DNA from: Paragonimus skrjabini miyazakii
Lineage: Eukaryota; Platyhelminthes; Trematoda; Plagiorchiida; Troglotrematidae
Assembly: GCA_014338405.1 (NCBI GenBank)
Contig: JTDE01001061.1
Span: 48,536 to 112,535, forward strand
Length of the DNA stretch: 64,000 nt
Direction: 5' to 3'
A model generated the notes under the pieces. The model was given only the letters and a program-made list of their open reading frames with translations, was not told the origin of the DNA and searched no databases. Of this stretch, positions 1-11,136 are shown piece by piece (the first letter of the stretch is position 1; each line of letters starts with the position of its first letter). The position numbers were made by a program, and so were the translations under genes.

Positions 1-2
1 AT

Positions 3-560
3 TATGTCCGACATTGCCCATTCAAACAGTATTGATGTTTCCATTGCTCCCAGCGGGGCCACAAAAAAGACCATTGCCATTCCAAGAGGCGCCAGCACTT
101 GTTAAATCAGAACTCCCGCAAGCCACACAAGCCCCGCCTCTCAAGAGCACAGGTCGTGCCCGCCGCAAAAAGCGACGACCACTGGACGCGCAGAAAGTAC
201 GTATCTGTCTCCATCAACGGCAAGTCGGTCAGACTACAGCTGGATACAGCATCCGACATCACATTAATCTCTGACCGCACGTGGCACCTGATTAGCAAAC
301 CTGCAATACGCCCCACAACCCAACTTACAAGAAGCGCAACTGGTAGTCGATTGCTTATCATTGACGAAGTTCAGTGTACTGCAGCCCTCGACGGATCATC
401 AATCAGTGGTGCCTGCTACGTGACCCGCAATCCTGACCTGAATCTCCTAGGATTGGATTGGAGCGGCAGATTGCACTTACTTGACAAACCATTAATCCAA
501 ATCTGCAACCGCACTCAAGTTCAGCAGAAGCCCACGATTTCTCCAGAAGTCCACCTTTAA
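3..560 (+). pseudogene. Ty3/gypsy-type nucleocapsid-protease region, broken
   Basis: One frame (starting at base 3) reads through the end of a first zinc knuckle (RHCPF), a TGA stop at 33-35, then a full CCHC knuckle at 36-77 (CFHC, SQRGH, KKDHC, spacing C-x2-C-x4-H-x4-C). It continues into a retropepsin-like domain: catalytic DTA at 243-251 in the context LQLDTASDITLIS, then LLGLDW near the domain end, and stops at 558-560. Tandem knuckles followed directly by a protease are the Gag/Pol junction of gypsy-like LTR retrotransposons, in which the protease processes the polyprotein and the knuckles bind RNA. The left part of Gag lies outside the window. The in-frame stop and the loss of everything after the protease show a dead copy. 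Family placement is from motif recall, not a search. Confidence 0.85.
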
Positions 561-565
561 TTCAC

Positions 566-766
566 AAACGCTCTCCAGCAAAGACACTTGGACGTGTTCA
601 TAGAAGAACTCGGCTGCTACCCCAAAATAAAGGCCAACGGAAAAGATCCCCCAAGTCGTGTTCAACAGGCCTTCTTAATCAATTGCCGGTCAAACAGAGA
701 TGGAGTCGCCGGACGAACAGATGCAGCAAACCGGTCAAACCCATTCAAGTCGTTCCTCGCAAGTAG
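566..766 (+). pseudogene. C-terminal tail of gypsy Pol, joined after a deletion
   Basis: In frame 2 a basic, proline-containing stretch without stops (starting KRSPAK, ending KPIQVVPRK) reaches a TAG at 764-766, just before a polypurine tract. Gypsy integrases commonly end in such a basic tail. Since the protease ends at 560, the reverse transcriptase, RNase H and integrase core are missing, so the element carries an internal deletion of several kilobases. A frame change separates it from the protease frame. The identification rests mainly on position between protease and polypurine tract. Confidence 0.5.
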
Positions 767-789
767 TCCTACGATTGAACCCAACAATC

Positions 790-900
790 TTCAGGGGGGA
801 GGTGTTAGGTCGCCCACCCTGCGACCGTCCCAGGGCGCCTCCATCGTGAGAGTCTGATCCAACTTTTAATACGACAAAACAAACTATCGTTTTTCAAGAG
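790..900 (+). repeat. Polypurine tract and start of 3' LTR
   Basis: AGGGGGGAGG at 793-802 is a classic plus-strand primer site. It is followed by TGTTAGGTCG from 803, a TG start typical of an LTR. The LTR's right end is not definable; 900 is arbitrary. The 5' LTR lies outside the window. Confidence 0.5.
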
Positions 901-3900
901 GGGAACACATGTACGAAGCATCCACAGCATCCCAAGAAAACTTCACTTCACAAATGGTATCAGACAGATGAACACAAAACTTTAGTAATTCACAGTCGAA
1001 CAAATGATATCTAACTGACCTTTGTAACTGAATCTACTAGTTGCAGAATGTTGCAAGCAACGGAGTTCCTTTGCGGAAATTTCACAACTTGAATAATGCT
1101 CACATCAAGTGGTTGTTGGTAGGATGACGTATTTCATAGTTAAAAGCTGCTTAGTGTTAGTGAAACACATTTAGTTATCTATTTACTGCATATCTCTTCG
1201 TGTCACATTTATTTTATTGACAAATCGCCTAAATTAACTACGGAATATATATCGTTTCATTCTTGTTTTCTGATTGGATGCAAGCTCAAGTTCAAAACTG
1301 ATATGGCTGGTTCTCACAGAGCGCCTGGGATTAAGATAAACATCTTCGTCTGTTGAGTCTCAGAAACATTGATTACCTGGCGTAATTACATGCTCATCTC
1401 CTAAGCAGAAGAGACATTTATAAAAGTAAGCGAACCGCCAATTCATTTATACGGCTGTTGAATTTGCTGCTTAGCATTTGACACCAGTACATGTGAATCA
1501 ATCCTAAGTCGATCCAGTTGGTACAACAAATGTTCATCTCACCAGCGTGCTGGAGCTGTAGTTGTTTCGCTGCTGAACTAATAGAAATTATTTGTTATTT
1601 ATGATGTGCCTGCTGCATACAGCTTACAGAAACTTACCAGTTTGGATTTTCTTTGAGTTCAGTAGTAGAAATGCAGGAGTATTCTTGTTGTTTGCTTTGA
1701 GAAACTGATCGTTCACCTCACTCCGCACTCATCGACATGGGTATAGGACATCTCTCTGGTTGTGAGCGCTTGTGTCCCATTGACTGACTGACCAATCATT
1801 CAGCTGACTTCCTGTGTTTGCTGACCTTTAGGATGTTGGCTGCATGCCTCAGTGACCCCTCGTGTTTCAGATGACCAACTTTCAGTTTCTTCTACAACGT
1901 AAGGCACTGTTGACAGATTTTCCTCAATCTGACCCGACTGTAAATAACGCTTAATTACTGTGAATCAATCCGAATAGATCAGTAATCATTGTGGAAACCT
2001 GTTGTACACACTTTAAAATGTCAGAGGTCGACTGAGCTGCTGAACAATATATAACGGATCATTTTCAATTCGTAAGTCGTTAACACTAATTGGGGGTAAA
2101 TAGAAAGTAGCTAGTATTTCGTGGTTGTCATCACCTTGAGGTTCTTTAGGGCATGTCAGCGCAGAACACAGAATGACCAATTTGAGGCTTCGGCTGAAGT
2201 CGGCGTGAGAATTGGATGGGCTGTTTGAAGGGATCGATGCAGGCAAATCACAGTGCGCATCTACTCTTAAAATAATGCATGTTCTCTTTGCTCACACACA
2301 ATTCCGGATCACGCAGATTGGAATTGTGAGCATCAGCCTGCAAGAACCCGTCACCAACAGTAACAAACTTGAAAAACGATAGTGAACCTGTTAAAAACTA
2401 CCTCACAGATGATCGCCCTCTCCGATTGAGCACTAAAAAGGCGGCCATCGTAGAAATTAAGGCCCGTCAACATTCCAGGAATGTTACCGAATAGGCAGAA
2501 GTTTTCAACAAGTTGTTCATTACTGATTCGTTTCCTTAAGGAGAGGGCTACCGTATAAAAAGGTACGGTATTAATGTGGTAGTGCTTAAAAAATAGCTTC
2601 CGTGTGGCTTCTACCTTCCTGGTACACTAATTACTGACTTGTCACAGTCAAGTAAACTTGTCAAAACAATGGTTTATCACTTCGTACCTTACTAGCCGGC
2701 TGGGAACTCAGCATGTTCAACAATGGACTGACGTACGTTGTCGGCAACATAATCGTTTGAGAATGCACATTTTGGGAGTTTGGATGAGTTTAATCATGAC
2801 TACAAAGCAACACCTTCCGACCAGTGTTTGTCAGTTGATACAGTCCAGTGTGCACGATCAACTACAAATGCAAACACCCGTCATTTAATAGACTTGAAAT
2901 ACCACGACTGTGTTTGACAAAATAAAATAAATCACCTTGAATGCGTGTCGTGTGCTGGGCCACCAAATCGAGAAAACCATGACAACGGCGGTCTCAGTGA
3001 CACTAAGCAACCTTAATTTATTAGAAAACAATGAACTTTATATAGAGAAACATTATTGTTTACGATTGCCATTGGACGACAAGCATTCTGCGTTCTGACT
3101 TACCCGCTGACTGTGATGTTCACATGATCTAACCTTTAGCAAAAGGTTTGTTTAAATCCGATATGCGCTCAAACAACTTGTCTTTATCACCACTTCTTGC
3201 AAAAAAGTTCTGTGAAGCAGCTGATTGCTGTTTTTCATTAGTTGGCACCTGTCGACTAAAATTTCGTCCGCAACAGCTTGTACTTGAGTTCTAATTGGCT
3301 GAACCTTCTCCAATCAGGATAACGCTCCAGTTCAAGTTGATTACACGTTGGTCTTGTTAATGTTGCTTTTATGTTTACTTAAAGAATCTTCTTGATGCCA
3401 AACCCGCCCAGTCCGAAATAACTACTCTAACCTTAGAAATGTAAGCCCCATTTTCAATACCAATATTGACTTCATCCTTGAAACGTCTTCCAAAATTCAC
3501 GATCCAGTTGACAACCTCTCGAAGTGAAGTATAAATGCAGTTGCTAATACGGTTTACAAGATCTTGAAGCACAGACCTATACTTTAAAATGGCGAAGCCT
3601 ATCCAAAGGCAAATATTCACTGAAACACTGACTACGAAAAATTGGAGGACTTACAGCGTACGATATCTTCACAGACAAAGTTGACCACATACTAACTAGT
3701 GTATGCAACAACAATTTATAAATGTACCAGCGAAAACACAATAAAACAATAGAAGGTCAACACTTTCAGAGCCCATAATAACTGCCACAGTCAGCATGAT
3801 GCAAGTTCCATACAGTTTTTTCCGAACAAATACATTCAGCACTGTGAAGTCATCTACTGTGTGAAGCTGAACAGAGAATGAGAGTGGCAGTCGTCAGATC

Positions 3901-4581
3901 ACTTTTATCGTTGTCGTATTAAAATATTACTTGTAATAGGCGGCGCCAGCGCCGTGTCTCTACATCCGATTGAAGTTATGACCGAAGGAAACAAGGGGAC
4001 TGCACCGTTAATCAACAACGTTTACACGCAAACTGTCTGCTGTATGCAGCGAAAATTGTGTGGACAAGTCAGACCTGGAGTGAACAGTTTAACACCAGTG
4101 TATATTAGAAAATGTCCCACTGTCATAAGTTGTCTTCGATATTATACAACCGGCTTAATTTCTTATTCAGTAGCCTGTACGCGGTTGAACTCTTCGAGTT
4201 CTGTAAGCAACTGTCCATTGTTCTGTCGACGAAGAATGCGAACTGAATAGGAAAACAGGCAAGTTGTATACAGCCTTGAAAGTCCCCTGTGTACATTGAC
4301 ACAAACTTTTTCAATGGACTTGAGAGCTGTTGCTAAGCAAACACAGTTGTTTGGCGGATCCATGCATCTGAGCGATTCCAAAAGTATGCACTGAACATGT
4401 CAGACACATTATTATTATTTTCCTGTCTAGAATTTGCCAAAAAAGACAGTAAGTTGATGTTACACAATAAACATTCGGTCAGATTTCGTCGCATCTTTAC
4501 GAGTACATACTACAGATTATTTATGTATCACTATGCGAAATCAACAGAGATATGAGAGAAAACCAGATGTCAGAATTCGAG
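901..4581. other. No gene recognised
   Basis: AT-rich DNA with only short chance reading frames. No repeat, RNA gene or domain could be recognised. A 77-codon minus-strand frame at 2013-2246 has protein-like composition but no family match or convincing splice sites. Confidence 0.5.
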
Positions 4582-5034
4582 TCATTGTAATTGCCATGCT
4601 TGAGACAATTCTGTAAACGGTTGTTTCTGAACATATAGCATAGGTTTGAACGTTTGGATAACAACAGCTTTAGCAGGACGCAATTTCCGACTGTGTGACG
4701 TCGAGTACTTGGAGTAAAATGCTACTAGAAGATCGCACTTAGGTCGCTTCATTAGAATAAGACGTGAAACAGATGATGTAGGCTCCTTGCTTCTGTGCGT
4801 GATTATGACATCATGCATTTGCGTAACCTGCTTTTTGATCCACTCCCGGATATACTCTATGACCTGGGTTTGCAAATAGCGCCCAGTCTTGCCTATGTAG
4901 GATCCTCTGCACTTACATCGATGTCCATAGATAACAACGTGATGAAACGATATTATTTGTATCCTGTGGTTAATAAGCTCTACGATAATTTGATGAAGAT
5001 AACGAACTGATTTATGCTTAGGGGAGAAAACCAA
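4582..5034 (-). pseudogene. Penelope-like element, GIY-YIG nuclease relic
   Basis: The 150-residue minus-strand frame contains CKCRGSYIGKTGRYLQTQ, the GIY-YIG core of Penelope-like retroelements (C-x-C linker, YIG, then the conserved T-G/S-R). After about 40 residues come SVSRLIL and RPAKAVVIQTFKPMLYVQKQ ending in LSQAW, matching the conserved C-terminal block (AEA-I--KP-LCVQK---LPW) of fluke Penelopes. In intact elements this nuclease follows the RT and nicks target DNA. No RT motif could be found upstream on the minus strand, so the copy is 5'-truncated or decayed there. The frame is open for 150 codons, yet the GIY half is degenerate (VIYGHR). Not a host gene. Confidence 0.75.
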
Positions 5035-5039
5035 ATATT

Positions 5040-6121
5040 CTTTCCTAATTTCTTGTTCTTCAGCTGAAGCGCACTAACAGAATTGTTGAACAGACCCGTC
5101 TTAACGAATGTCTGCAGCTAAAGTGACAACACCTGGAGTGAGTGACAAGCAGCATTGGAGCTAACTTCTCGTTGAAGTTATTACCAGTTTCATCTTCACT
5201 GCAATAAGGATAAGCATAGGCAGATATTAAGATTGACATTTGAATTTGGTCTTGAATGGAGCAAGTCAAACGGATAGTGCTGTACAAACTTTTACTGAAA
5301 AGATCTGTCAGCAGCCACTACACAATGCTGATGCTAATAGCATGATGTGTCGACTTGTGTTCTGGATCATCTTCTCCAAAAAGAAATGGTTGTCATCTTC
5401 ACTGAGTACGGCTACCACGCAAGTGTGGTACGTAGGTAGAAGATATTCTTTGGTGCTATCCCGGCAATCAGTAGCCGAATTCAGTAACATTATCCCATCA
5501 TGTTGTATGAACCATCTGCTTAGTATCATAAATTGTAAAAATTAATGTGTTGTTGTTCTTGATGTCGTCAGAATCAATCTCACTCACTCCAAGGTCCATC
5601 TTATAATGATTGGCACTGAGATAAACATCAAGGTCACCGTTTACCTCTCGCTCTCTGTTAAATTAACTACACTTTTTGATGCAAATGTATGTCTCACATT
5701 TTTCACTCTACAACCAGAAATTTCAGAAGCTGACTCATTATCAGTTGTGATTAAACCTACGGTGACGACCCTGTAAGAGGCTTGTCAACCTAATAAAAAT
5801 ATTCACTACAAGAGAATCCAATAAGAATAATTTATTAAGTTTATAGAACTGATAAAATTTGCAGTAAATTTACAAATGAAAAAATGATTGTAGGGTTTGT
5901 GTATAGATGGTGGACTGAAATAAGAATCACCAGAAATTGTCATATTCTTAGCTTCAGCGACAACCAAAATAGCAACCCACAAAAGTTGGGGATGAGCAAC
6001 CGAAACTGACCAGAACATACCGAAATCTTTATATGCGTACATCAACAAGGAGCACAAGCTGTACCGTGCAGCATGTCTTTGACTTGGATGACCTTATTTT
6101 CTTTTCGCTTGCAAAAATACA
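5040..6121. other. No gene recognised; possible further Penelope decay
   Basis: The minus strand just above the nuclease relic may hold unreadable linker sequence of the same element. Elsewhere only short frames occur and nothing could be assigned. Confidence 0.4.
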
Positions 6122-6425
6122 TTGACTATAGGGTTTTGGTATTGGTATGTTTGCCGAGCTTGGCATTTAGGTTGCAAACTTTTCATCACCAAGCGAGGTG
6201 ACATCATTAGTGCGTAATTGTTTTAACGTATATATTTTTTTGAGCAATCTCCACGCTCAAAAAACTATACGCTAAAACAATTACGCACTAATGATGTCAC
6301 CTCGCTTGGTGATGAAACGTTTGCAACCTAAATGCCAAGCTCGGCAAACATACCAATACCAAAACCATCAACCCGAGATACGAACAACACCACCATTGTT
6401 CACAACTATCCGGTTGACTATAGGG
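6122..6425. repeat. 12-bp direct repeats flanking the palindrome
   Basis: TTGACTATAGGG occurs at 6122-6133 and again at 6414-6425, bracketing the 6132-6366 palindrome. It could be a target-site duplication of an insertion somewhat larger than the palindrome, or a chance repeat. Confidence 0.4.
6132..6366. mobile_element. Foldback (MITE-like) palindrome, 235 bp
   Basis: Left arm 6132-6245 and right arm 6255-6366 are inverted copies, about 112-114 bp each, with a 9-nt spacer (AATCTCCAC). I count only two substitutions and a small T-run indel between the arms, roughly 97% identity. Outer ends read GGTTTTGG and CCAAAACC. There is no coding capacity. This is the structure of a non-autonomous foldback or MITE element; no A/B box or relation to the SINE families in this window was found. 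Confidence 0.8.
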
Positions 6426-6429
6426 CCCT

Positions 6430-8744
6430 ACGAGTAAAATTGTCATATCGTAAGCGACAGCAAGCATTCTGAGTGATTATATCATGGAAATATATTACGT
6501 TTTCTAACCATCGCAGAAAAAGAATATCCCACAACTAAGCAACTCTCGAAGTCAAAGATTATAATTTTTCAATTGTGTCCGAGTATTCTCACTGAGGTAG
6601 AATTGTCGATGTGACGAACAATTCGCTGACCCATATTATTGAATAGTTTTATCAAAACGTATCGTGGGACGAACTCCAAATTCTCTGAAACGTTTATTAA
6701 CGTAGGATATTAAAAGTGAATGCCAGACCCTGTATAGTTGTTGGGGTTCGGATCAGAAGTTAACCGGGCGTTACATCACACCATCAGGATTAAATATGTG
6801 CGTGGCCAGAGTGATTACAACTGATCTGTAGTCGTCGAAGTTGCAATGGTTGAAAAACTTTGGGGAACATAAGTTGGGGCCATGTAAACTAATTGTAACT
6901 GATTCAGCACTCGCCAAAATGTGTTAACGGACTGTTTTAGGTTGATTGATAGCAACTCTGTAGATAACTCAAAATGCTTTAATGATATACCTGCGGTGGC
7001 TGGTGCCAATAAGATGTGCAGTTACTGCTTTTCAGCAACCGGTTCTGATTGAGGCTGGTGATGTTTCTTGACCATTTTAAAAGGCACCTAGTTACAAAAT
7101 CCATATATTCCTTTGTACAACAGTATGAAAACAAACACACAAGACTTAGTTGGTCGTGGATTGGTAAACTGTCTTTCATGTTCGGTTTTAACAGCGACAC
7201 TGTGGAGAGCCAGCTTTTCAAATGTCTCTCACATGCATATAAGTCGTGTATACATATGACGACAAATTACTTGCGTTAGCAGTACATCACCAAACAGCTC
7301 GTCAGGAACTTTGAAGTTTGTGGAGAAATGAGACTAAAATGATAGCCCGTAAATAAACCATCTGTTGAGTATTCACTCCACAAATCGCTGCAATCAGTTC
7401 TGTGAAACAATGAGGCTGCCACAAATTAACTTTTTGTGTGAACAAGTGTCGAGATCTGAAAGAAATTGCTGCGTACCAGACGATTGGAATCTAAAGTTCT
7501 CAGATGTCGCTGAGAGTTTTCAGATGATAGACCGTTCGGCAATTTTATGCCAAACGTTTCACTAGCGAAAAGGGCTTGATGTATCGATATTGCAGTGTAT
7601 GTGAACACAGTGTGCAGAAACTTGAGCAATGTGTTATGCAACGGACGAAGAAAAAAACAATTCGGAAAACTGAATAAGGTAGTAGAAGAAATCTTGTGAT
7701 CGTTTTACTGTTTCTAAAATATCTCAATTTGATTGAACGCTTCTATCAGAAGCTTGGTGAAAGCCTGTAATTTGTTTGTCATTGGATGGTCAGTATGTTT
7801 GGATTATTGTCACCAGTTAGATTGCTTCCACTTAAGTTAAGATAATGACCAGTAGCTCATGTGGCATTTTCTCTCCTTGATTATCTCATAATTATCTAAC
7901 ATTCTTAAAGTATTATTGTATGACTGAAATATCTGAATAGTCGTTAATAAAATCACACGGCATAAAAACTTTTCCAAGAAGTGATTGTCTGCATACAAAA
8001 ATAGACGATTCAAAAATCTTTCACAAATCTCAACCGTTCAAAATACAAAGTTATAACAGATTTTTTTCGTTTCTACCTTATCAAGGACATGGTGACATTT
8101 GAATAAATTGGGGAAACGGGGGTGGGTGGGTGAATAAAAGCTATTTACCTGATAGAAAAAATTTACAAATTTACATTTGCTATTTTTTCAGAAACTCCTC
8201 GGTAAATAGTAACCCCAGCCACACTAAAAACGCTCAACGAAACAACGTATAAACTTTGCCCAAAAATAACTCAACACAAGCAGTGTCAACACTAGTCAAA
8301 ATGACTGTGTTAGATTAGTCACGTAATTGGTCCAATTCAGTTTAGATGATTAGTGACATATACGGATTTATACTGCAGTCAGTTTAATAATTGTCTGCCA
8401 GCCAAGTATGAAATCAAAACAGGTTTGTGGACACAAACATGAGATACATTGGTAATATGACCTGAGTTTCATTAACAAAGTAACACTCTACCAGAGTCCG
8501 TCCTGGTTGGCACTTAGCCAAGAAATTTTATTCCACGGGGGGTTTAAATTTTAAAACACTGAGTTCTTTTTGTCTATCTACTGGAAACAAAGAAGAGACA
8601 TGTCGTGAGTTGTTAACAGTTTAAATTATTCTTATCAGTCACTAACGCAAAACCTGTAAATTTTATACAAGCTGCACAAAACAACATTTGAACGAATCAA
8701 CCAAATTGTTTTGACCTCTTGTGCTCTAATAGTGTAATCAATTT
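6430..8744. other. No gene recognised
   Basis: AT-rich sequence with short frames only. The one notable local signal is the G-rich tract at 8110-8130, listed separately. Confidence 0.5.
8110..8130 (+). other. G-quadruplex-type motif
   Basis: Four G runs in 21 bases: GGGG (8110-8113), GGGGG (8118-8122), GGG (8124-8126), GGG (8128-8130), with loops of 4, 1 and 1. The pattern satisfies the usual G3+N1-7 rule and stands out in AT-rich DNA. No gene lies nearby to suggest a role. Confidence 0.55.
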
Positions 8745-9545
8745 CATGGCACGGAAAGTGATTGCCTCAGCGCCTTTTGTGCACACAATACTGGCCGGTG
8801 TTGTCACATTAGTATTGCTTCGCTGATCGTTAGCAGTTTCGGGTTAATATTACGAGCGATTTGACAGGGTCAACTAAGTGACCGGTTGCTGAGATGTGTT
8901 GGATGGTCGACGATGCCAGGTTCGTTGAGCTTGCTGCAGTCAGAAAGTTATTTTTTGTTATTGTGGTTGGTAATAATTTAGGAATGAGCTCTGCCATATG
9001 CTGATGCAAGCACCTATCTGTTCAGTCCATGTAGACATCATGACACCTGCTTATATAACTGGTATATTGTGTGGGAGACAGACTGATTGGTTGAGTGTGT
9101 ATCACCGCTATGGTGTTTAACAGAACACGCACTTGAGTAGTTGGGTAATCGCGTTGCAAGGACGATGTCAGCTTGATTCATGGTGTTGGTCAGGTGGTAG
9201 ACTTTGAATTGGACCTGCTAAACTATACTCGTTTTCCTCACACTGCAGCTGGTCACTTTCGGTTCTTCTTTGTGTAGACGCGCACGAACTTCTCTGGATA
9301 ACCACTACTCACCAGCCATTTTCTAATGAGCCCCTCCTCTGCTTTCAGTCGGTCTGCAGTTTATATCATTCTGACTCTGTGAACAAACGTTCTCACTAAC
9401 CCCCGTTTATAAGCGCTAGGTGCAACGTCGGACAATTGCCAATATTGCTTCATGTCAGCTTTTGATAAAAAACCGTGACAATGTTCCATTCTGACATCCA
9501 GTTATAAGAATGTCTTGGAATACAAACAATTGTTGATCTCCATCT
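8745..9545 (-). pseudogene. Penelope-like element, RT end to GIY-YIG nuclease, decayed
   Basis: Read on the minus strand with several frame changes, the order is that of a fluke Penelope. First LDVRMEHCHG (end of RT, near 9500), then YKRGLVRTFVHRV and GLIRKWLVSSGYPEKFVRVY (RT thumb/linker, 9330-9410), then HTIYQL leading to CHDVYMD, TDRCLHQHMAELIPKLL (GIY-YIG, about 8980-9060). Next come ASSTIQHISATGHLVDPVKS (about 8890) and LLTISEAILM, HRPVLCAQKALRQSLSVP (C-terminal block, about 8745-8815). The YIG glycine is replaced and stops interrupt every segment, so it is dead. The 5' side stops where a SINE-like copy begins at 9547; the catalytic RT motifs are absent. Segment order and linker motifs make this assignment firm. 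Confidence 0.8.
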
Positions 9546-9546
9546 T

Positions 9547-9950
9547 TGATTAGTAGTAGGTAATTTTTGGCTTTCCTATAGAATGAACATCACCCACAAT
9601 TGATCGCAGTTGTCACACTCCCAGACTTTCCAGTCGGCCCGTTTTGAACAGCAGAAGCTCCTGATTCGAGTTCCGTTCTCATTAGAGCTCGTCAGTAGTG
9701 CATATCATTGCCATGATCGGGACTAGAAATCTGGCCACGCTTTCAAAAGACAACTGTGTTTACCACTGCGCCATTGGCCTCATATTAGGTACGACCGAAT
9801 GATCATAAGTGAACGCTCAATCACTTTCGCTTGTGAGTAATGATCAGGTTGCCCGATCGTCTCGAAATGGAGACACAGTTACTGTCTGTTAACTCCAATC
9901 GATGACCCCTCGACTAGGTGATGTTCAGTCTATATAATCTCCACCTCACG
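9547..9950 (-). mobile_element. SINE-like hammerhead repeat, copy A
   Basis: Minus-strand copy of the family best seen at 60565-60900. It shares the end GAACATCACCCACAATTGAT (9583-9602), the A-box region (reverse complement of CACTGCGCCATTGGCC, 9763-9778), the ribozyme core region (9655-9701), and the segment TGATCAGGTTGCCCGATC (9841-9858). The far end is decayed but keeps GGTGATGTTCAGTCTATAT (9917-9935), the inverted partner of the first end. About 60 bp extra lie between the head and that end compared with the 60.6-kb copy. No target-site duplication was found. Confidence 0.75.
9655..9701 (-). ncRNA. Hammerhead ribozyme, degenerate (copy A)
   Basis: On the minus strand GCACTA, CTGACGA, GCTCTAATGAGAAC, then GGAA and CTCGAATC. 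The core heptamer (9689-9695) and stem I 5' strand (9696-9701) are intact. GAAA has become GGAA, and the downstream stem I strand reads AGGAGC instead of TAGTGC. Probably inactive, but it shows that the motif belongs to the repeat family. Confidence 0.55.
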
Positions 9951-10440
9951 AGAAGCAGTCGGGTTTGCGTGGATACATTTCAAATAGTTACAAAGTGAAG
10001 TAAAAGAGCGTTCATCAGTAAAAACCACATTGCCATCCACATAACATTTGTAGGAATTCGGACCAACGAACTGCTTGTTATCAATCTAAATACCTCGTTT
10101 ATCAATATCACCATTCGTTTTGGTACATTATTGTGATATGGAGTATTCTGGACATAGTCACTGCAATCAATCATGTGGGATAAACCATGGGCATAAAGAC
10201 CAATGGTTGGAACCGAAACGGACACAGGAAGGTGTAATTGCGTTATACATGAAGAGGAGTTACAAAAAAATTTGATCCATATCGGTGATAAAACATTACT
10301 GGGTGTATTTTAAACCTAGAATGATCTCGGGTGTTTTCAATATTCAGGTGGCTGGGAATCTTCTGCATTGATTTTACGTTATGTAAAATCCCACAAAACG
10401 ACGAATGTGCGATAACCTAGCTGAAATATTGTGCTATTTA
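9951..10440. other. No gene recognised
   Basis: Short frames only; the 81-codon minus-strand frame at 9980-10225 has no family resemblance and no RT motifs. Confidence 0.5.
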
Positions 10441-11136
10441 TCTTTTGCTACCTTGGAATGGTGGTCAGGCTTGGTTGCCGTTTTGATGCAGTGGGCCATG
10501 CTGCCTGGGACATCGGTCCTTGCAGGCTCAATCATATCAGACAGACCAAAGTGAATGTGGATGGTGCCAGTGTGTTGTGTTTTGCTTTTGCTTGATACTT
10601 CTTCTTCTCTGGTCTGGTTTCATGTTTGTGACTTGTTTGTCTCTACAATAGTCGGTCTTTTGTTGTATGTTTCATGTAGGTCTTATGTGAGTACGTTTAC
10701 TCTATAGGTGTGGCTGTCGAGCATGTGCGCCGCTCTGCAATTCGGTCGTTGCCAGTAGTCGAGGATGTTGCGTTTGTGTGTTCATGCGTGAGTCACCCGC
10801 CGCCTTGCGACACAGGCTTTTGAGCCAAAGACTTTCGTTGAGGGCCCTAATTGCTCTCCTGTCTAGAACCGAGCATCCTGACAATATCCAAAGCCTACAT
10901 AACCGATGATCACATAAAAAACGGAATACCACACTGTAACGACCGTTGTGCAGGGTAAACGGGGTCGCCATATTTGCTGTTCCTGGCGAGGTGGATGGAC
11001 GAAAATATGCTACTACCAAACCCTCCTCTTTCTCCTGCCCTACTGACCCTGCCATCAGGAATTCTAGGGCCGATAATGTTCACTCGAGTTTCAGTAACGC
11101 GAAGATTAGCCTGAGACACGCCCGGTGAGGCAAGAC
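10441..11136 (+). other. Possible 5' leader of the LINE
   Basis: A stretch noticeably richer in G and C than its surroundings lies directly before the endonuclease start of the LINE. No domain or reading frame could be assigned. It may be the element's 5' untranslated region; I could not match it to the sequence upstream of the second LINE copy (above 49400), so the extent is uncertain. Confidence 0.3.

Noticed and set aside
5755..5800. ACGACCCTGTAAGAGGCTTG, resembling a retroelement 3' untranslated motif recalled from flukes
   Set aside because: Orientation is opposite to the nearby Penelope relic and the match is too short to support a call.
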